Assembly: GCF_950295315.1 (NCBI RefSeq)
Contig: NC_080180.1
Span: forward strand, 65,319,092-65,383,091
Direction of reading: 5' to 3'
Origin: Erinaceus europaeus
Lineage: Eukaryota; Chordata; Mammalia; Eulipotyphla; Erinaceidae
DNA: 64,000 nucleotides
In this document: positions 32,166 to 43,894 of the stretch, piece after piece
Layout of the letters: each line of letters starts with the position of its first letter
Position numbering within the stretch: position 1 is the stretch's first letter
Program-made: the position numbers and the translations under genes
The notes under the pieces: generated by a model
Told to the model about the DNA's origin: nothing
Seen by the model: only the letters and a program-made list of their open reading frames with translations
The model's database searches: none

Positions 32166-32275
32166 TTTGAATGAGATAGAGAGATCATCTGGAGCACTAC
32201 TCTGGAATATGCAGTACCAGAAACCCATGTTTGCAACTCAAACATTTTACCCAGTGTGACACCTCCCAGACTTCA
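32166..32275 (-). mobile_element. S3-like SINE fragment
   Basis: 'gagatagagagatcatctgg', 'tactctggaatatgcag' and 'tgtgacacctcccagac' are a diverged antisense S3. Confidence 0.5.
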
Positions 32276-33475
32276 TAAACATATAAATCTTTCAAAAGAT
32301 CAATTGGCTTCAGAGATTAAACGATGATAACATCTTAGGAGGGGTGATATTACCAGGGAGAAGGCAGTGAACCCAAGAAAAACTAATAGAAATCTGGAAA
32401 GTAGAAGGTGGACAAATACTTGAGAGCACTCAAGGAACAAAACTACTTAATAATGGAACCCCCCCAAAAAAAATCAAAAGAAAGTGTGAAAGATAAGTGT
32501 CTCACCAAACAATGAATTTAAAGAAAAGGTGGAAAATAGTTGGGAAATTAAAATAAAAAATAAAAGCAGAAATATATTGCAGAAGCTATGAGTATTTCTC
32601 AAAAAAGAGAAGCCATTGCTAAAATGACATCATTGCTGAAAGGTAATGAAAACCATAAAAAAAGAAAAGCGGAGGAAGCCGTTCACCCTAAGAGAGTGAT
32701 TATTATGGGTTGATCTTGATGAATTAACCATCTTAAACACATTTGATACCTGTTAGAAGTAGAAGAGACAGACTGGAGAGTAAGCTGTGGAGTGAGGGGA
32801 GTGAGGCACTCATGAGCTGTGGTTAGTTAGCTGTGTGACTGAAAGTATGGTGGAGGAAAGAACAGAATCTGCCCAATAAAGACGTCAATGCTAAGAATGT
32901 GCTTGATCTTTACTCTGAAGGAACTGCCAGTCTCTACTCGGCATTATCATATGGCAAGAATATCGAGCAGAATCCAAGAGATGGCTGCTGTCAATAACTC
33001 AGACGAGAAATTGCCAATAATTCTTTGAAAAGCAGCAATAGGAAGAATAGAACTCAGATTTTACAAAGTTCAGTTCTATGGTATGTGAAGAATCACTGAA
33101 CATAAGTGGTCTCATTAGCGCCAACATGATGGATTAATAGAACTAAATGCTTTGTTGACAGAAATGGACAATTCAAAAGAAGCAACCATGGTCTAAAGTT
33201 TCTAGCGAGTTGTTTGCTAGCAGTGTGGTGATTAGAGAGTCTACTTTTCAATGAATGGTTTTGAAAGGGCTATCCTGCTTCTCTCATCTCCAACTTTACA
33301 ATGTCAAAACTTACAAGCTAATCAGACATCCATAATTTTATTTTCTCTATCAAATTGTGGCTGCTATAAAATGAGTTTCTTTGAGTTGTATGATTGTGGG
33401 AAATGGGGCTTGGACATACTCTTGCCTTACTTTGGTAAGGCTTACTTCATGAAGGATGAATTCAAGAATTACAGT
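32276..33475. other. Unassigned DNA
   Basis: No recognised features. Confidence 0.5.

Positions 33476-33507
<32 letters not shown>
33476..33507 (+). repeat. (AC)n microsatellite
   Basis: About 15 AC units; the enclosing 88-codon frame ends in the repeat and has no domain. Confidence 0.97.
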
Positions 33508-33508
<1 letters not shown>

Positions 33509-36102
33509 AGAGGCTAGTCATTGGTGCCTTCTTGAAAAGCAGTAGTGATATATTTATTTGTAAAACATAATTTTCAATAAAATATTTATCATGGGAGACT
33601 TTTTTCCCCTATGTACCTTTTTATTTTTCAAAATTATTGAGAAAATTCAATACAGAATCAAGAGCACATTCCCTTAAGTTGCAGTAACACATGCCCATAG
33701 TTTTGTATTGATCTAGTCTGTATTGCTCATTTCCGACTTCTTCAACATGGGGTGAACTGGAAGGCTTTTATCATTTTATTAGACATGTAAACTCAATAAA
33801 AGGCAAGACAGGTAATAATCTGCATTTTAAAATTAATTTTACCAGATGTGATTAAAACACAGGGGGATTTTATAGCAATTTAGGAACCATACTTAACAGA
33901 ATTTCAAACTTATACTAATTTTAAGAGCCTTTTAAATTTGTTGCTTAAAATAATCCATCTCATTATATGTGATTTGATTTTCATGGTACTCCTTTATAGA
34001 CAGAACCAAAAAATTGCATCACATATTCTATGGAACTTGCTCTGTTCCATAGTTAAATTTCTAGGCATCTGTCAAGCTGTCTTTCCCCCAATGGAGAGCC
34101 TGTCAGAAATAATCACTTCCTGGTCTCACATTCACAAAGGTGCAAACCCCAGATATTCTCGCCTTTTGTGTGTCAAAAAATTGGGCAGAGACATAATGTT
34201 TAATAAGACTTTTATGGGCACACAGGTCAGCCCTCCCCACACTTTTATTTAATTTTGTTTTATTTGAGAGTAGATTCCTCAGTTTCAATAATTTTCAGGC
34301 TTTAGAAATGTAGCCAGTATAATTTATTAGTATACATATATGTGTGTGTATATATATTCAGAGAATGTGTAGGAAATTTTTCTACATTGGTGGCTAAAAT
34401 ATATAGTTACTGAAATGCTTATTTATAAGAACAAGACCCTCAAGCTCTTTACTTGGATAAGAAATCTATCATATCTTTATTATTTTCAAATATATCATAA
34501 ACAAAGCAAATGTCAGTAATACCCTCATGATCTAATAGGAAAATACTGGGAAACACTTGTGTTAGAGAAAGCAGAACTCTTAGTTTGTATATTATTACAG
34601 GTCATGCATAATATAAACAGACCACGAAAAACCACAGAAATGCTAGAGACTAATATAATTATATAGTATCTAAGCTACAGGTATCTTACAGAACTCTACT
34701 ATTAGAGATGGGATTTATAAGAAGCTATAAATTATGTAGAATAGTACTTGATTCCCTGTAACTGCAAGGGAAAAAATACATATTCTTTCTTATCTTCATG
34801 CTACCTATGTCTTCGACCAACATTTAGTTGGTTTCCTTTTCAAGGCAAAATACTCTAATTCTATTTGTTAGAATAATGCATCATGATAAGACATAGTGCT
34901 TATAGATGCTAATTCCCAGCAAACTTATTTCTAAGAAATATTGATAAAACTTCCAGTGGCTCAACCTTCAAATCAGTATGGAAATGATGTGATTTCATTG
35001 AGAAAAATTCCAATTTCTATGCTAATTTCATGAGATTGGACAACAGATGTTCCTTTAGGATATAGCCTTGATGGGAATTATAAAGAGATCTTCCAGAAGG
35101 TTTTCTGTCTCTGATTGACTCCTAAAGTATTTGTTAAAAACATGAATCCCTTGTCATTGCAGGCAGAGATTTAATTCTAAAGTTTCAGTGCAGAGCCTGA
35201 AAACTTTCATGTCTCTTTTCTTTTCTCTCATTATTCTGCCTTTTATCTTTCCAAAGTTCTTTGACCTTTGTTTAATCTGATGATCACTTAAGTTGCAGAA
35301 TCACTGGGTGAAAAAGAAACATTCTGGTTTTGTTTTGAAGTATCAGATGTTTGTAAGTCATCTACTTATTGGAGCCCACTCAAGTGAATAAATAGTGAGA
35401 TTGCTGGAACTAAAAAGAAGTATTGGAAAAGAGTTTTATAGGAACAACCCAGAACCAGTCCCCCAGGGAAGAAGTTTATCCATTAATCGGGCCTCTAGAA
35501 TTCCAAGTCAGACTTTTGGTTAACTATATGAATTTAAGGAAGTACTCAACTTCACTAAAGTTTACTTCTTTAGAATTAACACTAGTTGACAAGTAGCATG
35601 CTGCCTAGCAGCTAGAAGAGAATGAGCAGATCCAATTTGTTCAATATTTAGAGTAGTTTATGTATATTGAGATTGTTGCTTCATATTATGCTGTTTACTT
35701 TATCAGTCATTATTTTAATGTCAGCATTGAAAAACATACTCTAGGACCCCAACATTTCTGGATAAAAGGGATGGCAATTCCTTGACATGAACATAAACCC
35801 ACAATCTGAAGGTAGTGAAAAATGTCACCTATGATACAGTAAGAGTAACTTAATCTGGTCGGAGTTGATTATAGACACAGTAGTCATTTCACATAGGATC
35901 AAAAACAAAGAAGCAAAACAAAACAAAGCAAGATAAAAAGAAAAAACAACAACATGTCTTTCCTTGGTCACACATGGTTTTCCAAATGAGGCACATGTAT
36001 GACTAGGATACCACCTCTTCTTTCTTATCCTGTTACTAAATAAACCAAGAAAAGCAAGTATCAGTTTGGCACACAACATGCTTAGGGATGCGGAGGTCTT
36101 TT
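33508..36102. other. Unassigned AT-rich DNA (about 2.6 kb)
   Basis: The longest stretch here with no recognised repeat. Contains small (TA)/(TG) runs near 34335. No gene supported. Confidence 0.5.
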
Positions 36103-36149
36103 GGTAATAATAATAATAACAATAATAACAATAACAATAATCATAATAC
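36103..36149 (+). repeat. (TAA/CAA)n microsatellite
   Basis: Trinucleotide run of AAT, AAC and ATC units. Confidence 0.9.
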
Positions 36150-36784
36150 CACCACTAGTATGTTAGAATAAATGATGAAACAAAATGACCCCTCTAAGGA
36201 CCTCCACCTAGGTAAGGCAGCAGTAAAATTAAGTCTTTTAACTCTAAGTCTGAAACTCGTTCCAGTACCAAAATCAGAAGGATAACTTGAGACACTGAGT
36301 TGGCTAGACCTTTAAGTAGATGTTCTCCATTCGATTGCTCCTGCTACTGAACACGATAGATCTCTAAAGTGAATTCTCTGCATTTATCCCTTATTATATA
36401 TTCCTGTCTCTACCCAACATGTGATAGACTGTTCCCTCCTACTGACTATCACTCTTATAGTCTGTCATTCATTGAATATTCATTCATCTGTCATCTCTTT
36501 TTAAGTGCTTTATACTACTTAGAAAGATAAATGAGAAAGATAAAATTTAATACAGATAAGATCTTATCTGTATTAAATTTTATCAAAAATAGGAGAGTCT
36601 ACATATGTCTTGAAATAATTGTGAGGGAAATGTAGAAGGGTAAGGAAGTCTGTTCTTAATGTATATTTAAACTATTAAAGGGGAATCAGATAAGCTAATG
36701 CTGATTTTAAATATAACAATAGCAAATCAAGAGAGTAATGAAGGTCTTCACAAGTGTATTTATTAGTGATCGCTGGCATTATTA
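36150..36784. other. Unassigned DNA holding a perfect palindrome
   Basis: Nothing recognised apart from the palindrome at 36539-36584. Confidence 0.5.
36539..36584. repeat. Perfect 46-bp palindrome, no spacer
   Basis: The left arm 36539-36561 starts 'gataaaatttaatacagata'; the right arm 36562-36584 is its exact reverse complement, meeting at AAGA/TCTT. All 23 pairs match and pairing stops at both ends. It is not part of a recognised transposon. Confidence 0.97.
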
Positions 36785-37205
36785 TTGACCACACACAACT
36801 CAGGTTTATTATTCTACTGAGTTGTAGGTCAGAAATTTGGTGAACTTGGCTGGAATCGGCTTCAAATTTCACAAGCTGGAATTGAAGTTCTCAGCAGAGT
36901 TGACCACTGCAGAAACAAACAAACAAAAAAATCCACTTGTAGACTCATTCCGGTTGTGGGAGAATCATAGTATTCCTTTGCTTATCTGCTTTGGGCTCAG
37001 ACTTACACTTTTCCTTCTAATAACTGCCATCTTCCCTAGCTCCTGGCTGTCTTCATGTTTAATTTGGTGGAATAAAGTACTTGCCTTTCGTGAGTCTCTC
37101 TCCACCTGCTTCTCTCCGACGGACTTCTCTGTCTTCCTCTGTACTCATCAGGACCCTTGTTGACTGTATTGAGACCGCTGGCTCTTTCACCATCACCCCT
37201 TATAT
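36785..37205 (+). mobile_element. Probable ancient mammalian repeat
   Basis: The block order 'aggtttattattctac', 'gttgtaggtcagaa', 'tggctgtcttcatg', 'aggacccttgttgactgtat' recalls a widespread old placental repeat with 'tttattatctcacag ... ggaggtcagaag ... aggacccttgtga'. I cannot name the family with confidence. The 108-codon frame overlapping it is not a gene. Confidence 0.5.
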
Positions 37206-37479
37206 TATTGTATCTAATAACCAACCTTTCCTGTATCAGGAAAGGCCTTTGGGCAACACTAAAGCATGGCACAGAATCATTGGTGTTGTTTTGGTAAGTA
37301 GAAGGGGAATTCTTCCTGCCTCAGTATAGTTAGATGGGGAACATGAAGTGAGAGAACCCAATGATTTCTGTTGTTTTCCATTCAATCAACTAACTATTTG
37401 AATTTCTTCCAATATTTTCTAAAAGGATATGGATGATTTGGGAAGGAATGACTTTAAGAAAACCCTGACTTTTTTTTTT

Positions 37480-37676
37480 CTTTCTTTCTTTTTTTTTTTG
37501 GTATTCACAGGTGCTTCACTGCTCCTGGCTAACATTTTCAGGTAGAGTGAGGGACAGAAAGGGAAAGGGAGAAAAAGAGAGGGAAGAGGAGGGAGAGGGA
37601 GAGGGAGAGAGAACCACAGCACTAATGCCCCCCTTGATTCTGGTGGGGATTAGGGTTGCATACACAAATGCCATGC
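37480..37676 (-). mobile_element. S5-like SINE
   Basis: T-run tail, 'cttcactgctcctggctaac', purine-rich body (37540-37612) and 'ccacagcactaatgccccc', with a decayed tRNA-like head ('gggttgcatacac'). Confidence 0.55.
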
Positions 37677-38314
37677 TTTTTACTGCTTAATTCTGAAAAG
37701 GTTTTCTGAGCACATACTATGTCCTGGAACTAGAGAGGTGAAGATGCAAAATGATGCATTTACATCATGGAGGTGGTGACCTAGAGGCAGGATACTGTCA
37801 TGGTGCAAAAAGCTTTCAAATGTTGGTTTTAGATGGTTTCTTAAGCTATTTTCCAAATTGTGTGTGATCAGTACTACACTCCACAACTTCTCAGTCCTTT
37901 CTGGCTTATTTCCAGATGCAAGCTTAGCACTCCCTCCATGCTCTTGCTGTTTCTCTGAGGAATCTCATGCATTGCTTATTTGTCAACATCTTTCCTTACT
38001 GAAAAATATTTTGTCTCCTGGAAGCTGGTCCTGAGTGCCATCCCTACTACCACAGATGCCAGGGTGATGCTCTGTGTCTCTGTTGCTTAATCATCATCAT
38101 CATTATCAAATCATTAAAAAAAGAATCTTGTCTCAGATGCTTGCCTTTCATAAATAATACTGTTTTTATCCAAGTGTCAATTTCTTCAACCCCTGCAAAC
38201 TTTAAAAAAAAAAAAATTCCCCTAAAATCTTTCTAAGGAATTTCTCTGACCTCTACTATTTCTTGTTTTCAAAGACTAGCTCCTGTGTTTCTAAGTGACT
38301 CACACTCACACTCT
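37677..38314. other. Unassigned DNA
   Basis: Short hint of SINE sequence at 38025-38090 ('gatgccagggtgatgctctg'); otherwise nothing. Confidence 0.4.
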
Positions 38315-38514
38315 TTTATTTATTTACTGTTAGATAGAGACAGAGAGAATTTGAGAGGGGTGGGGGAGATAGAAAGGGAGAGAGACAGAGACACCCGCAG
38401 CCTTGCTTCACCACTTGGGAAGATTTCCCCCTGCAGTTGGGGACCAGGGGCTTGAACCTAGTACCTTGTGCATTGAAATGTGCATGCTTAACCGGGTGCA
38501 CCACTTCCTGGCCC
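38315..38514 (-). mobile_element. S2 SINE
   Basis: Antisense: 'tttatttatttactgttaga' tail, 'gacagagagaatttgagagg' body, 'gatttccccctgcagttggg', B box on minus ('cttgaacctagtacc') and head 'gtgcaccacttcctggccc'. Confidence 0.92.
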
Positions 38515-38847
38515 TGTCTGCACATTCTTATCCAAGCTCATGGGAAATTATATTCCAGTTGTACTCTTCCCCTATACTTTTCAGTGCAGGGTGGCAAATA
38601 TTCTTTATAAAGTCATAACATTGTATTATAAGATCATATTCAACTTATCTAGAATAATATGGGCAAAAGGAGTGGGTTAAAATTTCTCTAAAGGATGTTG
38701 TTTAGCTGATATTTCTATTCTCCACATGAATAATCATAAAAGTGTTCTGATATGTACCCATAAAAATGTCACATTTCTTTGTCTTTGAATCTTAAGAGCC
38801 TGACAAAGTTTCAGGGTGAAGACTGAACACCAAGTCTGTAACAAAAG

Positions 38848-38848
<1 letters not shown>
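38515..38848. other. Unassigned DNA
   Basis: Nothing recognised. Confidence 0.5.
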
Positions 38849-38884
<36 letters not shown>

Positions 38885-39349
38885 TGTGTGTGTATGTGTA
38901 TGAGTGTGTGTGTGAGTGTGTGTGTGTCTGTGTGTGAGTGTGTGTGTGAGTGTGTGTGAGTGAGTGTGTGTGAGTGTGTGTGTGTGAGTGAGTGTGTGTG
39001 AGTGTGTGTGTGTGTGAGTGTGAGTGTGTGTGTGTGTGTATGTGTGTGTGTGTGTGAGTGTGTGTGTGTGAGTGTGTGTGTGTGAGTGTGTGTGTGTGTG
39101 AGTGTGAGTGTGTGTGTGTATGTGTGTGTGAGTGTGTGTGTGTGAGTGTGTGTGTGTGAGTGTGTGTGTGTGTGTGTGAGTGTGTGTGTGTGTGAGTGTG
39201 TGTGTGTGTGTGTGTGTGAGTGTGTGTGTGTGAGTGTGTGTGTGTGAGTGTGTGTGTGAGTGTGTGTGTGTGTGAGTGTGTGTGTGTGTGAGTGTGTGTG
39301 TGTGTGAGTGTGTGTGAGTGAGTGTGTGTGAGTGTGTGTGTGAGTGTGT

Positions 39350-39415
<66 letters not shown>
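38849..39415 (+). repeat. Long interrupted (TG)n tract, 567 bp
   Basis: Alternating TG broken almost only by GAGTG (sometimes TATG), at irregular steps of about 8-24 bp, with pure TG at both ends. The plus strand carries almost no C, so the frames here (Cys/Val/Glu/Ser repeats) are artefacts. Such tracts favour Z-DNA. Confidence 0.97.
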
Positions 39416-39417
<2 letters not shown>

Positions 39418-40178
39418 CAGTGTCTTGTGAATGTGGACCTATTCATATTTCTCATATTACAAGTGATGGCTGTGGAGACTCTTGTGTATTTCATACTTCT
39501 CACTCTGCCAGACTATTGATTTTCAAAGAATCCCATTTTAAATGCCCAGTCTTATTTATTATTGCAGTCTTCACATTGTCTAACTGTATCACCTACTTGC
39601 TTACAAGATATAATTGTTAATCTTGGCAAGAGAAATGAAATTAGAAATTTCTGGAATGGTACCTTAGCAGATGCCATTCAGGGTACCCCAAACCCACTCA
39701 TGGCCTTCTGTTCAGATAGAGGCATAATAGCCCCTGGTCAAAGAGAATTTGGAGACAGGTTCCTTGTCAAGTCATCATCACAGCTACGTATAGGGAACAC
39801 CACATGCTTTTCCCCTTTGCAGACAGGTGCCCAGGTCTGCAGGCCACCTGCTTGCTAAGCATCCAACAAAAGGACAAATGAAGAGGGCTTTGGAAGAGAC
39901 TTTGAGTGACTGGAGAAGACAGAGCAAAAAGATGGTAAAATACAGCTTTCCACGGAGATCATTGAAGGCAGTCAGATGTAGGCATTTGCATTTAGCATTT
40001 ATGTGTGCATGTTACAAAGATCACTATTAACAGATGTGTTTTATTTCGACTCTAAGGTAGTCCCAGATGTGAAGGCAGATTCGGTGAACACTACATGTGT
40101 TAGATTGATTTTTCCCTTTGTTCTTCTTGGCAGAAAAACATAGACATACTATTGCCACATCCTGGTACATGATGATGG
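39416..40178. other. Unassigned DNA
   Basis: Overlapping frames at 39562-40030 have no recognisable domain. Confidence 0.45.
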
Positions 40179-40193
40179 AAAAGAAACTAATTT

Positions 40194-40418
40194 GGGGGAG
40201 CCAGGCAGTGGTTCACCTGGTGAAATGCATATACCTCAGAGCCCAAGGACCCAGGTTCAAGCCCCTGGCCCCCACCTACAGGGGGAAAGCTTCAGGAGGG
40301 GTGATGCAGGGCTGCGGGTGTCTCTCTGCCTCTGTCCCTTCTCTGTCTCTTCCTCCCCTCTCAACTTCTCTCCATCTGTAGCCAACAGTAAATAAATAAA
40401 ACATTTTTTAAAAGGGGA
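40194..40418 (+). mobile_element. S2 SINE, full length with TSD
   Basis: 'gggggagccaggcagtggtt', B box 'caggttcaagcccctgg', 'gggctgcgggtgtctctc', 'aaataaataaaacattt' tail. Identical 15-bp duplications 'aaaagaaactaattt' at 40179-40193 and 40419-40433. Confidence 0.96.
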
Positions 40419-40433
40419 AAAAGAAACTAATTT

Positions 40434-41555
40434 AGGTGTGAAAATGTTTTGCAGACACCTATCACATGGAGGTATATGCATGCCTCAGTAACTATTCTGT
40501 CAAGCATTAATTCCCTAGTAAAATAATTTGAGGGGAAAAAAACCCTAGCAAATGGGGATAGAGAGACTGGAGTGAAGTCATGACACTAATAGTGGCTCAT
40601 TGGAGCCCTTGAGTTTCCTATAACTAAATGCCATGGACTATGAGCTGGAAAATATTCGTGGATTGAAATGGGAATCTTGATTGATTATGTTTTAAAATCT
40701 GAATCATCCACATGCATGCAAATGCCATGCTAAGGGCAGCACTGAAATCTATATGTGAGAGCTGGATTTTCATTTCATCTCTGATTTTTAATTAGTTTAT
40801 TTTTCTGTCATTTAGATTCCTCTATATTTTATAACTTATTAAAATGATACAACTATAAATTTATCTAACAATTATACTTGTGAAAATTAACATAGAGATA
40901 TGATCGTGTATGCTAAAATCCAAAGGTACCATATGTAATGGAAGTGCCGCATCCTGGTTTTAAAAACTAGATAGTATTCTAAGAGACCATTAGTTTTCTT
41001 AAGAATAGGACTGTCTTTGAAATATACACTACCTCTAGGAATTTGAATTAAAGGGCCCTGGAAATATTGCAGCATATACTTAAACTTATCTATATAATGA
41101 GTCAGAATGAAAGATAAAGTTGTAAAACAAGCCAATTTATGAGCAAGAAAAGTGCACATTTCTGAATTAAGATATTTCTCCATAGCCTCAACAGACTAAA
41201 AAACAATCTAAATGATAATTGCTTTTATGCACAAGACCAAAAGAAAAATGGGCAGGTGGAAAGGAAATCAATATTCTTTGGGGGAAATATAAGGAGGACA
41301 CTTATAATGCTCTCTCTGAACACAGGCTTTTCCTTTGTGATGTTTAGAATGTTACTGTGGGTGCTAGTTGACCAATCCTGATCTTTTTTTTTTTTTTCTT
41401 TTCTCTCCTTAACACAATATTGTAGCATGGCTCACACACTCTTAGGGACTTTCCAAGGTTGATGTGAAGTGTCAGTTCCAATCACCCGGACACAGTCAGG
41501 CCCATGTCTTCACTGTAGTCATGTGTATTCTAAGATTTGTTTTCTTGGCATGATT
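40434..41555. other. Unassigned AT-rich DNA
   Basis: No recognised repeat or gene. Confidence 0.5.
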
Positions 41556-41864
41556 TTTTTATTTTGCTTCTAGGGCTATTGCTGGGGCTTGGTGCCTACA
41601 CCATGAATCCACTGCTCCTGGAGGCCATTGTTTCCCCTTTTATTGCCCTTGTTGTTTTATCACTGTTGTGGTTATAATTATTGTTGTTATTGATATTCTT
41701 TGTTGTTGGAAAGGGCAGCGAGAAATCAAGAGAGGAGGGGAAGACAGAGAGGAAGAGAGAAAGACAGACACCTGCAGACCTGCTTCACCGCCTGTGAAGC
41801 AACCTCCTCGTAGGTGGGGAGCCGGGGGCTCGAACCAGGATCCTTATGCCGGTCCTTGTGCTTT
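41556..41864 (-). mobile_element. S1 SINE, extended form, head truncated
   Basis: 'ctattgctggggcttggtgc' module, 'tttattgcccttgttgtttt' tail, body, 'gtaggtggggagccgggggc', B box on minus ('ctcgaaccaggatcc'); it stops at 'cttgtgctttg', where it meets a sense S1 body. Confidence 0.9.
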
Positions 41865-41989
41865 GTATGTCTTTTTCTCCCCTCTCTGTCTTCCTCTCCT
41901 CTCTCCATTTCTCTTTGTCCTGTTGTTGTTTGTCCTACAACAACAGCATCAGTAACAACAACAATAATAAAAAGGGGCAACAAAAGGGA
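41865..41989 (+). mobile_element. S1 SINE 3' half, opposite orientation, with (AT)n
   Basis: Sense body ('tctcccctctctgtcttcc') and tail ('ggggcaacaaaagggaa'), then (AT)n to 42011. It begins at the head-side end of the antisense S1, so the two can pair as an RNA hairpin across their CT/GA bodies. Confidence 0.85.
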
Positions 41990-42030
41990 AATATATATAT
42001 ATATATATATAAAGAAAATGTGCTTCCTAA

Positions 42031-42485
42031 TTTTTAGTAGCCAAAACCTGAAACAACCCAGGTGTCAAACAACAGATGAGTGGCTGAGCATATTGTGGTC
42101 TAGATACACAATGGAATACTACTCAGCTATTAAAAATAGTGACTTCACCTTCTTCACCCCGTCTTGGATGGAGCTTGAAAGTATCATGTTAAGTGAGAGA
42201 AGTCAGAAAGAGAAGGTTGAATATGGGATGATCTCACTCATAGGCCTAAAGTTGAAAAACAAGATCAGAAGGAAAAACACAAAGCAGAACCTGGACTGGA
42301 GCTGGTGTATTGCACCAAAGTAAAGGACTCTGGGGTGGGTGGTCGGGGTTCAGGTCCTGGAGCATGATAACAGATGAGTGGGGGTTAAATTGTTATGTGG
42401 AAAATTAGGAAATGTTACACATGTACAAGCTATTGTAGTTTACTGTCAACTGTAAGCCATTAACCCAATAAAGAGATAAAAAAAA
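42031..42485 (+). mobile_element. L1-B 3' end with TSD
   Basis: ORF2 C-terminus in one frame (PRCQTTDEWLSILWSRYTMEYYSAIKN, then DFTFFTPSWMELESIMLSE), then the L1-B 3' UTR ('accaaagtaaaggactctgg', 'aataaagagataaaaaaa'). Flanks 'gtgcttcctaa' (42020-42030) and 'gtgcttcctga' (42486-42496) are its TSD. 5'-truncated, about 455 bp. Confidence 0.92.
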
Positions 42486-43344
42486 GTGCTTCCTGAAAAT
42501 GGGTTTGAGAGAACAGAAATGTGTAAGTATTGTACTCCAGAAACCACTGTGGGGTCACACACGGTGACTTTTAGGGACTGGAGTAACAAAGACTGCCAAT
42601 ATTGAGACACTTTGAGAGGCAGGTGGAGGTGGAAAAAGAGTGATGCCGTTCTGTGTTTGCAGGAGAGGGCAGAATGCCTCCTGGCACCAGAGTTAAGGCT
42701 GGTGAGGAAACAGTATACTTTTTGAGGACACCCCCAGAGACCAAGGGACAAAGCGAAGTAGAATTGATTAAGACAGAAGAGAACATCACTTCTCTGCCCT
42801 GCCAACCACAGACTACCAAATATGTAATAAAATTTACAGTGAAATACTATTGTGAAATTTAGCAGAAACAAACCGTATTAGTCAGGACTTTCCAGTGAAG
42901 CTAAACCAACACACTATATGCAAACATCTATGAGCACCTTTATTCTAGAAATTAGATCAATAGATCATAGACGAGAAAACTCTCTACCATGTAAGGAGAC
43001 AGGTGGACTAGCGATGCTGATGGGATAACTCAGTCTGCACTTTAAAGCCTGAAAATTGGAAGAGAGGGGATAGAGACCAGAATTGAGGGCTGAAATCCTA
43101 GTCGGGTTCTGAAGACTTCACAACTAGTAATCCTGATGCCCAAAGCAAGAGGAGATGTTGTCCCAGATGACAAAATGGCAGAGGCAGTTTGGTTCAGTTC
43201 AGGCCCCCATTGGGTTGGATAAAGTCCATCTGGTTTGGAAGGTAACCATTCTCACCTCTCAGTTGGCCTTCACTGAGTCTGCCCAGGGAGGTGCTGGTCA
43301 GTTCCCATGATGCCCTCACAGACACACAGCAGTTACATTCTCCG
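42486..43344. other. Unassigned DNA
   Basis: Frames at 42446-42871 on minus overlap the L1 end and show no host domain. Confidence 0.45.
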
Positions 43345-43545
43345 GCTAGGCAGTGGCACATCTGGCTGAGTGCACATATCACAGCACACAAGGACCCTGG
43401 TTCAAGTCTCCTCGTCACCACCTGCAGGGGGAAAGCTTCTTGAGTGGTGAAGCAGTGCTGCAGAGATGTCTCTGTCTCTTTCTCCCATCCCTCCCCTTCA
43501 ATTTCCGTCTGTCTCTATTCAATAATAAATAAACAAATAATGTTT
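43345..43545 (+). mobile_element. S2 SINE
   Basis: 'ctaggcagtggcacatctgg', B box 'ctggttcaagtctcc', 'agggggaaagcttcttgag', CT body and AATAAATAAACAAATAA tail. Confidence 0.9.
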
Positions 43546-43581
43546 AAAAGAAAAACTTAAAAAAGAGAAAGAAATTAATGA

Positions 43582-43894
43582 AGTGCAAGGACCGGTGTGG
43601 GTGTGAGGATCCTGATTCAGCCCCTGGCTTCCTGCCTGCAGGGGGATCGCTTCACAAGTGGTGAAGCAGGTTTGCAGCTGCCTCTCTTTCTCTCCCCTTC
43701 TCTGTCTTCCCCTCCTCTCTTGATTTCTTTCTGCCCTAGCCAACAACAATGACAGCAATAACAACAATAATAACGACAACAATGAAAAACAACAAGGGCA
43801 ACAAAAGAGAAAAAGCAGCCTCCAGGAGCAGTGGATTCATGGTGCAGGCACCGAGCCCCAGCAATAACCCTGGAGGCAAGGAAAAAAAAAAAGA
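43582..43894 (+). mobile_element. S1 SINE, extended form, 5'-truncated
   Basis: Starts mid-head at 'gtgcaaggaccggtgtggg', B box damaged ('ctgattcagcccc'), CT body, AACAA tail and the extended 'ggagcagtggattcatggtg' module ending in an A-run. Flanks 'gaaattaat' and 'gaaattaca' may be a short TSD. Confidence 0.9.

Noticed and set aside
38849..39415. CRISPR-like array of spaced repeats
   Set aside because: It is an interrupted dinucleotide repeat in vertebrate DNA with no repeat-spacer structure.
39318..39620. Cys/Val-rich 100-codon ORF
   Set aside because: Translation of the TG repeat.
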